Below, in pieces: positions 1 through 5,643 of a stretch of 6,593 nt of DNA. The position numbers and the translations under genes are program-made. Every line of letters begins with the position of its first letter. The stretch's first letter is position 1. The DNA is from Rhodospirillales bacterium (GTDB lineage Bacteria; Pseudomonadota; Alphaproteobacteria; MPNO01; UBA2964): contig PBWY01000056.1 of assembly GCA_002727395.1 (NCBI GenBank), positions 1 to 6,593 on the forward strand. Reading direction: 5' to 3'. The notes beneath the pieces were generated by a model. The model saw nothing but the letters and a program-made list of their open reading frames with translations. It did not search any database and was not told the origin of the DNA.

Positions 1-205
1 CACCCGTAAAAGGTCCCCCAGTCCGATTGGCCCCTCTTAAGCCAGGCGCCAAACCCACTATCAATAATTGTGAAGAAAGACTTCCGAATGGTGTTACCGG
101 GGCATTATGCCAGCCCGAGAATTTCTTTTTATTTTCTTTCCGAAAACCATAGAGGCGTGGACAGATTTTACAATTTTTACTTGGTAGTTGTACCGATTTG
201 ATCAT
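1..205 (-). CDS. Uracil-DNA glycosylase, family 5 (UdgB-like), N-terminal part, runs off the left edge
   Basis: Base-excision repair enzyme that removes uracil, and probably other deaminated bases, from DNA. I translated the minus strand by hand. An ATG at 205-203 opens a frame that stays open for 68 codons to the window edge. An in-frame TGA at 211-209, two codons upstream, fixes the start. Residues 12-18 read CKICPRL, the first cysteine pair of the iron-sulfur cluster typical of family 4 and 5 enzymes. Residues 32-40 (WHNAPVTPF) and 48-63 (LIVGLAPGLRGANRTG) match the family. The GLAPG motif, with Ala where other families carry a polar catalytic residue, points to family 5. Residue 64 is Gly where I would expect Arg in the usual RTGRPFTG, a small deviation. 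No strong Shine-Dalgarno is visible. The gene is transcribed away from folK. The C-terminal two thirds, with the remaining cysteines, lies outside the window. Confidence 0.92.
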   Translation of the reverse strand, partial: MIKSVQLPSKNCKICPRLYGFRKENKKKFSGWHNAPVTPFGSLSSQLLIVGLAPGLRGANRTGGPFTG

Positions 206-237
206 TATTCACATGCCCAATGGATAAATTGCATATA

Positions 238-249
238 TTTAATATTAAA
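238..249. repeat. 12-bp perfect palindrome TTTAATATTAAA
   Basis: Perfect dyad with no spacer, 33 bases upstream of the udg start codon, so within its likely promoter or leader. It is made only of A and T, so chance is a strong alternative explanation. Confidence 0.35.
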
Positions 250-274
250 CTCCATTTTTCGCATGACAGGGGGC

Positions 275-288
275 ATTTGGAACCAAAT
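275..288. repeat. 14-nt inverted repeat ATTTGG-AA-CCAAAT
   Basis: Six-base arms flank an AA spacer. This is the most GC-containing of the dyads in the intergenic region, which makes chance less likely than for the pure A/T ones. It lies 70-83 bases upstream of the udg start, a reasonable place for an operator. No known regulator is assigned. Confidence 0.4.
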
Positions 289-297
289 TTTAAAAAA

Positions 298-312
298 ATT
301 AACTTTGTTAAT
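298..312. repeat. 15-nt inverted repeat ATTAAC-TTT-GTTAAT
   Basis: Six-base arms flank a TTT spacer, starting 9 bases after the ATTTGG-AA-CCAAAT dyad. The TTAAC/GTTAA arms look like an operator for a dimeric regulator, but no family is recognised and the surroundings are AT-rich. Confidence 0.35.
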
Positions 313-359
313 ATGCAAAATATTATTTTAAACAGATATACAAGGCGAATAATAAACCT

Positions 360-408
360 AATCTTTTTGGAAATTCCACGATATTTTTTCAAAAAGATTG
401 TTTTTTTT
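360..408 (+). terminator. Possible Rho-independent terminator or attenuator hairpin
   Basis: A perfect 10-bp stem pairs AATCTTTTTG (360-369) with CAAAAAGATT (390-399) across a 20-base loop. It is followed by one G and then eight T residues (401-408). Stem plus T-run resembles an intrinsic terminator on the plus strand. Against this, the stem is AT-rich and the loop long, and no plus-strand gene is known upstream, so it would have to act on a folK leader or on unseen read-through. No T-run follows the hairpin in the minus direction. Confidence 0.3.
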
Positions 409-434
409 GGAGTTGCATTGATAGTGTCCTTAAA

Positions 435-448
435 AGAAAAAATTTTCT
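435..448. repeat. 14-nt inverted repeat AGAAAA-AA-TTTTCT
   Basis: Six-base arms flank an AA spacer. Its centre is 19 bases from that of the neighbouring GAAACT-AA-AGTTTC repeat, giving two adjacent dyads of the same size 60-90 bases upstream of folK. It is A/T-rich, so chance cannot be excluded. Confidence 0.3.
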
Positions 449-453
449 GATTA

Positions 454-467
454 GAAACTAAAGTTTC
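454..467. repeat. 14-nt inverted repeat GAAACT-AA-AGTTTC
   Basis: Six-base arms flank an AA spacer, 58 bases upstream of the folK start. It has the same geometry as the dyads at 275-288 and 435-448. It could be a regulator-binding site in the folK promoter or leader. No factor is recognised. Confidence 0.38.
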
Positions 468-525
468 ATGACAATCCATAGGGCAGACCTGATAGGGTGC
501 TGAATGAAGGAATAGTTGCTTTTTT

Positions 526-1023
526 ATGATTTTTATTGGTATTGGAGGAAATCTTACCAGTCGGAAATTTGGTTCTTCATTTGAAGTTTTGCGATCGGCT
601 CTTCAGGTCCTAGATTCAAACGAATGTAAAGTGGTTAGGTGCTCACCGTGGTATAGAAGTGCACCTGTACCTTTAACTGATCAACCAGATTATTTGAACG
701 CTGTTTTTGAGGTTACTACGGAGTTTTCGGCTGAACGGCTGTTAGCATTTCTTCACGAAATAGAGCGCAAATTTGGCCGGATAAGAACAGTAAAAAATGC
801 AAGCCGCATCATTGATCTCGACTTGATTGCGTACCACCACAAAGCAACTAGACAAAAGGGGAACGGCCGACTGTGTTTGCCACATCCACGGTTAACTGAA
901 CGTGCCTTTGTGTTATTGCCGCTTTTTGACTTAGCTCCAAATTGGATTCACCCTGTTAACGGAAAACATATTTTGGAACTAATAAAGGAGTTACCTAAAA
1001 ATCAACGCTGTGAGAGAGTGTGA
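526..1023 (+). CDS. folK: 2-amino-4-hydroxy-6-hydroxymethyldihydropteridine pyrophosphokinase (HPPK)
   Basis: Cytosolic enzyme of folate synthesis that moves pyrophosphate from ATP to 6-hydroxymethyl-7,8-dihydropterin just before dihydropteroate synthase acts. At 165 residues it is a normal single-domain HPPK. Residues 43-60 (YRSAPVPLTDQPDYLNAV) match the pterin-binding region, including Asn58. E80 and the run FGRIR at 83-87 match the conserved E...GR.R segment. NASRIIDLDLI at 91-101 fits the HPPK signature, with D97 and D99 as the two magnesium ligands. PHPRLTERAFVLLPLFDLAP (119-138) is the conserved C-terminal block. The ATG at 526 is the only workable start: an in-frame TGA lies at 505-507 with no start codon between. 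A GAAGGA at 506-511 may serve as ribosome binding site, although its distance of 14 bases is long. It is the first gene of the rightward run. The 115 bases to rpoZ appear to hold a separate promoter. Confidence 0.96.
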   Translation: MIFIGIGGNLTSRKFGSSFEVLRSALQVLDSNECKVVRCSPWYRSAPVPLTDQPDYLNAVFEVTTEFSAERLLAFLHEIERKFGRIRTVKNASRIIDLDLIAYHHKATRQKGNGRLCLPHPRLTERAFVLLPLFDLAPNWIHPVNGKHILELIKELPKNQRCERV

Positions 1024-1055
1024 TTTAAGAAATTTTATAATAACGATAGAAATGC

Positions 1056-1085
1056 TTGCCATGTTGATGAATTAGCACATATATT
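1056..1085 (+). promoter_or_regulatory. Predicted sigma-70-type promoter of rpoZ
   Basis: TTGCCA at 1056-1061 (5 of 6 to TTGACA) and TATATT at 1080-1085 (5 of 6 to TATAAT) are separated by 18 bases. This predicts a start of transcription near 1091-1093 and a leader of about 47 bases. It sits in the folK-rpoZ gap, as expected if rpoZ and rel have their own promoter. Prediction by eye only. Confidence 0.5.
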
Positions 1086-1091
1086 GCCCGC

Positions 1092-1103
1092 CCATTTAAA
1101 TGG
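1092..1103. repeat. 12-bp perfect palindrome CCATTTAAATGG at the predicted rpoZ transcription start
   Basis: Perfect dyad with no spacer and G/C at both ends, lying 6 bases downstream of the predicted -10 box. A protein bound here would sit over the transcription start, the classic position for a repressor operator. The regulator is unknown, and one 12-bp palindrome could be chance. Confidence 0.4.
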
Positions 1104-1124
1104 AAAACAGATTCTAAAAATTGC

Positions 1125-1130
1125 AAGGAG
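1125..1130 (+). promoter_or_regulatory. Ribosome binding site of rpoZ (AAGGAG)
   Basis: Near-perfect Shine-Dalgarno with 8 bases to the ATG at 1139. It settles the rpoZ start over the out-of-frame ATG at 1132. Confidence 0.8.
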
Positions 1131-1138
1131 TATGACGC

Positions 1139-1531
1139 ATGGCGCGGGTCACAGTAGAGGATTGTGTAGAAAGAATTCCCAATCGCTTTGAACTCGTTAT
1201 AATGGCAGCTCAGAGGTCTCGTGAACTATCAGTGGGTAGCGAACTTACAGTTGACCGCGATAATGATAAAAATCCGGTGGTAGCGTTACGTGAAATTGCA
1301 GACGAAACCATTGAAACGTCGGAACTGGAGGAAGAGCTAATTTTAGGTCTTCAACATCATGGAGACACTGATGATCCTGAGGAAGAGGCTGAAGAACTTC
1401 TTGCTATAGAAGAGGCAATAACCGCATCGGTAGATGAAGAGTTATCGGCTTTAGCAGAGGAAGCTGATGCAAAGACCCAGGCTGAAGTGATGTTTGAAGA
1501 TGTTCCGGAGAAAGAGCTTAAGGGAGACTAG
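1139..1531 (+). CDS. rpoZ: DNA-directed RNA polymerase omega subunit
   Basis: Small subunit that helps fold and hold beta' in RNA polymerase. Residues 1-60 carry the whole omega fold: MARVTVEDCVERIPNRFELV, then AAQRSREL, then a conserved block from VDRDNDKNPVVALREIADETI (38-58). The MAR start (A2, R3, then V4 and T5) corresponds to residues that, with beta', form ppGpp site 1 in Escherichia coli polymerase, so this polymerase is likely ppGpp-responsive. Residues 61-130 are a strongly acidic tail with Glu-rich runs (EEE at 81-83, EEADA at 107-111). Such tails are common in alphaproteobacterial omega, and the E. coli protein of about 91 residues has only a short version. The gene has a strong ribosome binding site and a predicted promoter. 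It lies 95 bases upstream of rel, a widely conserved pairing that links polymerase to alarmone production. Confidence 0.96.
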   Translation: MARVTVEDCVERIPNRFELVIMAAQRSRELSVGSELTVDRDNDKNPVVALREIADETIETSELEEELILGLQHHGDTDDPEEEAEELLAIEEAITASVDEELSALAEEADAKTQAEVMFEDVPEKELKGD

Positions 1532-1616
1532 GCTCTTGCTACAATATAGTAATGGACACATGTTTTTCTTTTGAAATGGACGATAGAATTTGCGTTTCTA
1601 AATTTTAAAGACTGGC

Positions 1617-1622
1617 GGAGGT
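1617..1622 (+). promoter_or_regulatory. Ribosome binding site of rel (GGAGGT)
   Basis: Full Shine-Dalgarno core, only 4 bases before the ATG at 1627. Spacing is short but usable. It supports this ATG as the start and suggests efficient translation of Rel. Confidence 0.75.
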
Positions 1623-1626
1623 CAAT

Positions 1627-3789
1627 ATGATCCGTCAATATGAACTAGTCGACCGCGTTAAGTCCTATGATAATGCGATAAAGGAAGATGCACTTAATCG
1701 CGCGTATGTATTTTCGATGGTCGCGCACGGTTCGCAAAAACGAGCCTCAGGTGATCCATATTTTTCTCACCCGTTAGAGGTTGCTGGTATCCTCACAGAC
1801 CTGCGGTTAGATTCTGATACCATCATAACAGGTTTGCTCCATGATACTGTTGAGGATACTGTCGCGACAATTGATGAAATTCAGGTCCAATTTGGAGAAT
1901 CTGTAGCTCGTTTGGTAGATGGTGTAACAAAACTTTCTAAATTTGAGTTGCAGTCAGCTGACAAGCGCCAAGTAGAAAATTTTCGTAAATTATTAATGGC
2001 CACATCACGAGATATTCGTGTGTTGTTGGTCAAGTTGGCTGACCGGCTTCATAATATGCGTACATTGGAATTTATTGTTGACTCAAAAAAGAGGGAACGT
2101 ATTGCCCGAGAAACTATGGATATTTACGTTCCTCTGGCGGAGAGGATTGGTATACACGCTATAAAAAATGAACTAGAAGATTTAGCTTTTGCAGAGCTAT
2201 ACCCTGATGCGCGGAACACTATATGTAAAAGATTGGAATTTTTGAGAACAGAATCAATAGAAACTGAGGTCAAAGCGGAAATATCGGTTGAATTAATTAA
2301 CGCTTTGAAAAACTCAGGATTAGTGGCGGAAATTTCGGGTCGAGAAAAAAAACCTTATTCAATTTGGCAAAAAATGCAGCGACAAAACGTCGAATTTGCT
2401 CAATTGTCGGATATTATGGCCTTCCGAATCGTATTGAAAGATATCAACCAATGCTACCAAGCGTTAGGAACTATTCACGGCAATTATTCCTGTGTCCCTG
2501 GCCGTTTTAAAGATTATATATCGACACCAAAGCGTAATGGTTATCAGTCTATTCATACAGTAATAATTGGACCCCATAAACGCCGCATAGAGGTGCAGAT
2601 TCGTACCAAAGAAATGGATGAAGCCGCTGAGTTAGGCGTGGCAGCGCATTGGCAATATAAGCATAAAGCGTCAGCGACTGAAAAAGAAATTTTTGAGTAT
2701 CGTTGGGTAAGAGAGCTCTTAGATATTCTTGAGCATGCCAACGACCCTGATGAATTTCTTGAACATACCAAACTTGATTTATTTCAAGAGCAGGTTTTTT
2801 GTTTTACACCGAAAGGTGAGTTAATAGCTTTACCTCGTGGCTCTACGCCCGTCGACTTTGGTTACGCTGTTCATTCAGAGGTTGGGGATTGCTGTGTAGG
2901 TGCTAAAATAAATGGCCGGTTAGTGCAGTTACATACGAAATTGGGTAATGGTGACCAGGTGGAAATTATTACTTCCAAGCCAGGTATCCCCTCTCCCGAC
3001 TGGGAGAAGTTTGTTGTCACTGCTAAGGCGCGCTCAAGAATCCGAAGGTTTATAAAAAATAAGGAACAAAAGGAATACCAGCGGCTTGGCAAAGCGATGA
3101 TTGAAAAGTCTTTCTCTAAATTTGGATTTAAATTTAGCGAAAACGCTTTAGAAATTATTGTTGCGAAGCTTAAAATGCAAAATTTGAATGAACTATATAT
3201 TTCGGTCGGGCGTGGAAATTATACCGCGAATAGTATTGTGGAATTTGTTTTAAATGGAGAATTTGACGAAAATATTAATAAGGTGACTAGTAGCAATAGA
3301 GTTTCTAGTACCCTTAATGGAACAAATAGTATGGTTGATGCCATACCAATCCGTGGCCTTATTCCCGGGGTTGCGGTTCATTACTCGAATTGTTGTCATC
3401 CGCTACCGGGTGATAGAATAGTGGGGATCCAGACGCCAGGAAAGGGCGTGGCTGTACACACTATAGATTGCGCTAGTCTTGAGAGTTTTCACGAAATGCC
3501 GGAGCGTTGGGTAGATATTAGTTGGGATCTAGAGTCAACAGCAGAGATGACTCATACCGGACGTCTGAATCTTGTTGTTGCTAATCAGAGAGGAGGGCTA
3601 GCAAGTGTTGCTACTGTTGTAGCGAATGGTCTGGGTAACATTACAAATTTGAGAATTACAGGGCGCACAGCTACTTTAATGGAAATGTTACTTGATATTG
3701 AGGTTAGTGACAGCAAACATTTGAATGATATTATGGCGTCCCTTAGGGGGATTGCGGCTGTAAGTAAGGTATCGAGAGTTATTCAATAG
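1627..3789 (+). CDS. rel: Bifunctional (p)ppGpp synthetase/hydrolase (Rel/SpoT, RSH family)
   Basis: Cytosolic long RSH enzyme that makes (p)ppGpp from ATP and GDP/GTP and breaks it down again, the core of the stringent response. The 720 residues contain all expected domains. The HD hydrolase (about 35-150) has R39, H48, the pair H72-D73 in LLHDTVEDT with E76-D77, and N143 in DRLHN, so hydrolysis should be active. The synthetase (about 235-345) has S245, R267, GRFKDYISTPKRNGYQSIHT (292-311) and the catalytic E322 in EVQIRT. The RFKD at 293-296 is the RXKD motif of bifunctional enzymes, not the EXDD of synthetase-only RelA. A TGS domain spans about 384-450, a Cys/His zinc-finger-like region includes C589-C590-H591 and C615, and an ACT domain spans about 645-718. 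No lesion is visible. It follows rpoZ by 95 bases, with no strong promoter seen between them, so co-transcription is likely. Some annotations would call it spoT or relA. Confidence 0.96.
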   Translation: MIRQYELVDRVKSYDNAIKEDALNRAYVFSMVAHGSQKRASGDPYFSHPLEVAGILTDLRLDSDTIITGLLHDTVEDTVATIDEIQVQFGESVARLVDGVTKLSKFELQSADKRQVENFRKLLMATSRDIRVLLVKLADRLHNMRTLEFIVDSKKRERIARETMDIYVPLAERIGIHAIKNELEDLAFAELYPDARNTICKRLEFLRTESIETEVKAEISVELINALKNSGLVAEISGREKKPYSIWQKMQRQNVEFAQLSDIMAFRIVLKDINQCYQALGTIHGNYSCVPGRFKDYISTPKRNGYQSIHTVIIGPHKRRIEVQIRTKEMDEAAELGVAAHWQYKHKASATEKEIFEYRWVRELLDILEHANDPDEFLEHTKLDLFQEQVFCFTPKGELIALPRGSTPVDFGYAVHSEVGDCCVGAKINGRLVQLHTKLGNGDQVEIITSKPGIPSPDWEKFVVTAKARSRIRRFIKNKEQKEYQRLGKAMIEKSFSKFGFKFSENALEIIVAKLKMQNLNELYISVGRGNYTANSIVEFVLNGEFDENINKVTSSNRVSSTLNGTNSMVDAIPIRGLIPGVAVHYSNCCHPLPGDRIVGIQTPGKGVAVHTIDCASLESFHEMPERWVDISWDLESTAEMTHTGRLNLVVANQRGGLASVATVVANGLGNITNLRITGRTATLMEMLLDIEVSDSKHLNDIMASLRGIAAVSKVSRVIQ

Positions 3790-3801
3790 AACAAGATCAT
3801 T

Positions 3802-3805
3802 GGAG
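3802..3805 (+). promoter_or_regulatory. Ribosome binding site that decides the amidohydrolase start (GGAG)
   Basis: GGAG lies 9 bases before the ATG at 3815, ideal spacing. A longer frame can open at TTG 3800, but that codon overlaps the ribosome binding site and has none of its own, so 3815 is preferred. Confidence 0.65.
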
Positions 3806-3814
3806 TATTGTAAA

Positions 3815-4867
3815 ATGGGCGCAATTGATTCAGATGCACATGTTTTGGAAACATCTAAAACATGGGATTACCTTGAAGGAGAAGATAAACGTTTTACTCC
3901 CTTTATTGTCACTCAAACTTTCGGGCCCGAGTTGAAGGCCAATGATGGTCAAAGTACTCAGCATAATTATTGGTTGATAGGCAATCGTCCCATGGGCAAA
4001 GATCGTAATGTAGGCACTGAGATGTCTAGAGCGATTGCCGAAATGGAGGATATTCCTGGTCGACTAGCTCATATGGATGAACTCGAGATTGACATTCAGG
4101 TTCTTTATCCGACCCTGTATCTGCGTCCAGTAACTGACGATATTAACGCCGACTTAGCGTTAACTAGGGCTTACAATAGATGGGTTGCTGATATAAGCCA
4201 CCAGTCTAATGGTAGGATGCGGTGGGTTGCTCTTCCCCCAATGCGGTCGCCAAATTTAATCAGGGAAGAATTACTATTTGCAAAAGAAAATAATGCCTGT
4301 GGCATTTTTTTGCGAGGTTTAGAATGTGACAGAGCGATAGGTGATCCGGTATTTTATCCTTTGTGGGAAGTGGCATCGGAGCTTGATTTACCAATTTGTA
4401 TGCATTCTGGTAATGGTAGTGTTTTCCATCATGATTTTTTCGAAACAGATACTTCCTTTACAAAATTTAAACTTGCAGTTATCGGAGCATTCCACACGCT
4501 ATTAGAGAAAAAAATTCCTAAAAAATTTCCTGCTGTAAGGTGGGGTTTTATAGAGGTTAGCTCACAATGGGTGCCGTACGTTTTGTGTGATTTAGAAGAT
4601 CGTTTCCGGCGTAACGGCTGGGACTGGTATGAAAATCCGTTAAAAGAAAATAATATGTATGTCGCCTGTGAGAATACAGATCACTTGGATTATGTCATCA
4701 AATACGCTGGGGAGGATAATTTAGTTATTGGTACTGACTATGGGCATCATGATCCGTCCAGTGAAGTTTTGGCGGTTAAATTGCTCAGAGAAGATAGTCG
4801 CTTAGGAAAGGGTGTCGCTGACAAAATTCTCGAACAAAATCCCCGTGCTCTATATGGGATAGATTAG
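3815..4867 (+). CDS. Amidohydrolase-family metal-dependent hydrolase/decarboxylase (ACMSD-like, Amidohydro_2)
   Basis: Predicted cytosolic TIM-barrel metalloenzyme of the superfamily that includes aminocarboxymuconate semialdehyde decarboxylase, resorcylate and carboxyvanillate decarboxylases, and ring-cleavage-product hydrolases. The substrate is unknown. Starting at ATG 3815 it has 350 residues. The N-terminal metal motif is IDSDAH, with D7 and H9 in a D-x-H arrangement instead of the H-x-H of ACMSD. Later candidate ligands or catalytic residues are H197 in LPICMHSGNGS, H227 in GAFH and D308 in VIGTDYGHHDPS. The stretch KKFPAVRWGFIEVSSQWVPYVL (about 236-257) is the usual late-barrel block. 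No signal peptide or membrane segment is seen. It begins 25 bases after rel and ends 8 bases before pdxJ, so it is probably in the same transcript. From memory, many alphaproteobacteria carry pyrE in this slot. The family is confident; the reaction is not. Confidence 0.85.
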   Translation: MGAIDSDAHVLETSKTWDYLEGEDKRFTPFIVTQTFGPELKANDGQSTQHNYWLIGNRPMGKDRNVGTEMSRAIAEMEDIPGRLAHMDELEIDIQVLYPTLYLRPVTDDINADLALTRAYNRWVADISHQSNGRMRWVALPPMRSPNLIREELLFAKENNACGIFLRGLECDRAIGDPVFYPLWEVASELDLPICMHSGNGSVFHHDFFETDTSFTKFKLAVIGAFHTLLEKKIPKKFPAVRWGFIEVSSQWVPYVLCDLEDRFRRNGWDWYENPLKENNMYVACENTDHLDYVIKYAGEDNLVIGTDYGHHDPSSEVLAVKLLREDSRLGKGVADKILEQNPRALYGID

Positions 4868-4875
4868 CCGTAAAA

Positions 4876-5643
4876 ATGGACAGTAATTATTTACGTTTAG
4901 GGGTTAATATTGATCACGTTGCTACCCTACGTAATGCAAGGGGAGGACGGCACCCTGACCCTATAAGGGCGGCGGAAATAGCTCATAGAGCGGGAGCAGA
5001 TGGCATTACTGCACATTTGAGGGAGGACCGACGTCATATAAATGACCGTGATATTGAGATGTTACGAAATGAGATCGAACTTCCGTTGAATCTAGAAATG
5101 GCACCAACCGAAGAAATGTTGGAAATCGCCCTAGAAGTTTTGCCGCATGCTGTATGTCTAGTCCCAGAGAAAAGAGAGGAAAGAACTACGGAAGGCGGAC
5201 TGGAGATTAAAAATAATATTGCTAAATTGGAACCTTTCGTTAAACAACTCGGTGACGCTGGTATTAAATTATCATTATTTATTGAACCAGACTTGGAACA
5301 GCTAGATTCATCAAAAAAATTGGGAGTTCCGGTAGTGGAGCTTCATACTGGGTCGTTCTGTCTCACGAAGCCTGGTTCAATTGAATATGGCCAGACTTTT
5401 GGACGAATTATTGCAGCGGCCTCGCACGCAAAACAATTAGGGTTAGAATGCCATGCGGGGCATGGAATTGATTTCTCGTCGGTAGAAATGGTCGCTTCTA
5501 TTCCTTCGATCAAGGAACTTAATATCGGGCATTTTTTGATTGGAGAGGCTATCTTTGAGGGATTGGAGAAATCTATTATTAGAATGCGTAATTTGATGAA
5601 CAAAGCTCGATTACAAATGTGTGATAATGAGTCCTTTAAATGA
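4876..5643 (+). CDS. pdxJ: Pyridoxine 5'-phosphate synthase
   Basis: Last enzyme of the DXP-dependent vitamin B6 route. It condenses 3-amino-2-oxopropyl phosphate with 1-deoxyxylulose 5-phosphate to give pyridoxine 5'-phosphate. The 255-residue TIM barrel is close to the usual 240-250. The N-terminus reads LRLGVNIDHVATLRNARGG (6-24). The active site is intact: H47 and R49 in ITAHLREDRRHI, E74 in NLEMAP, E155 in VELHTG, and H196 in HAGHG, matching E. coli H45, E72, E153 and H193 in context. The ATG at 4876 gives the family N-terminus. No Shine-Dalgarno is visible in the 8 bases after the amidohydrolase stop, so translation is probably coupled to the upstream gene. The stop overlaps the acpS start by 4 bases. 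Confidence 0.96.
   Translation: MDSNYLRLGVNIDHVATLRNARGGRHPDPIRAAEIAHRAGADGITAHLREDRRHINDRDIEMLRNEIELPLNLEMAPTEEMLEIALEVLPHAVCLVPEKREERTTEGGLEIKNNIAKLEPFVKQLGDAGIKLSLFIEPDLEQLDSSKKLGVPVVELHTGSFCLTKPGSIEYGQTFGRIIAAASHAKQLGLECHAGHGIDFSSVEMVASIPSIKELNIGHFLIGEAIFEGLEKSIIRMRNLMNKARLQMCDNESFK

Larger units (their letters stand above)
206..525. other. AT-rich divergent intergenic region between udg and folK
   Basis: About 320 bases with no convincing gene. GC is about 26% by my count over 241-480, against about 40% in the coding sequence. Open frames of 76 codons (220-450, plus) and 100 codons (177-479, minus) exist, but their products are low-complexity, Ile/Phe/Lys-rich and unlike any family I know. 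The minus one also overlaps the start of udg. The region should hold promoters for both divergent genes, but I could not place a clear -35/-10 pair. It contains several short inverted repeats, listed separately, and a 10-bp stem followed by eight T residues. No tRNA, riboswitch or known small RNA was recognised. Confidence 0.7.

Noticed and set aside
220..450. 76-codon open frame on the plus strand in the udg-folK gap
   Set aside because: Low-complexity Ile/Phe/Lys-rich product, no ribosome binding site seen, no recognisable motif, and it crosses the hairpin and several dyads. This is typical of AT-rich noncoding DNA.
177..479. 100-codon open frame on the minus strand
   Set aside because: It overlaps the firmly supported udg start in another frame and encodes a motif-free, low-complexity product.
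1518..1545. Promoter-like TACAAT (1540-1545) between rpoZ and rel
   Set aside because: The best -35 in range, TTAAGG at 1518, matches only 3 of 6, so co-transcription from the rpoZ promoter is simpler.
2553..2771. Minus-strand open frame inside rel
   Set aside because: Shadow of the rel synthetase coding sequence, Ser-rich and motif-free. The plus frame is strongly conserved here. A similar frame at 2871-3092 was rejected for the same reason.
5343..5603. Minus-strand open frame inside pdxJ
   Set aside because: Antisense shadow of the conserved pdxJ active-site region, with no independent support.
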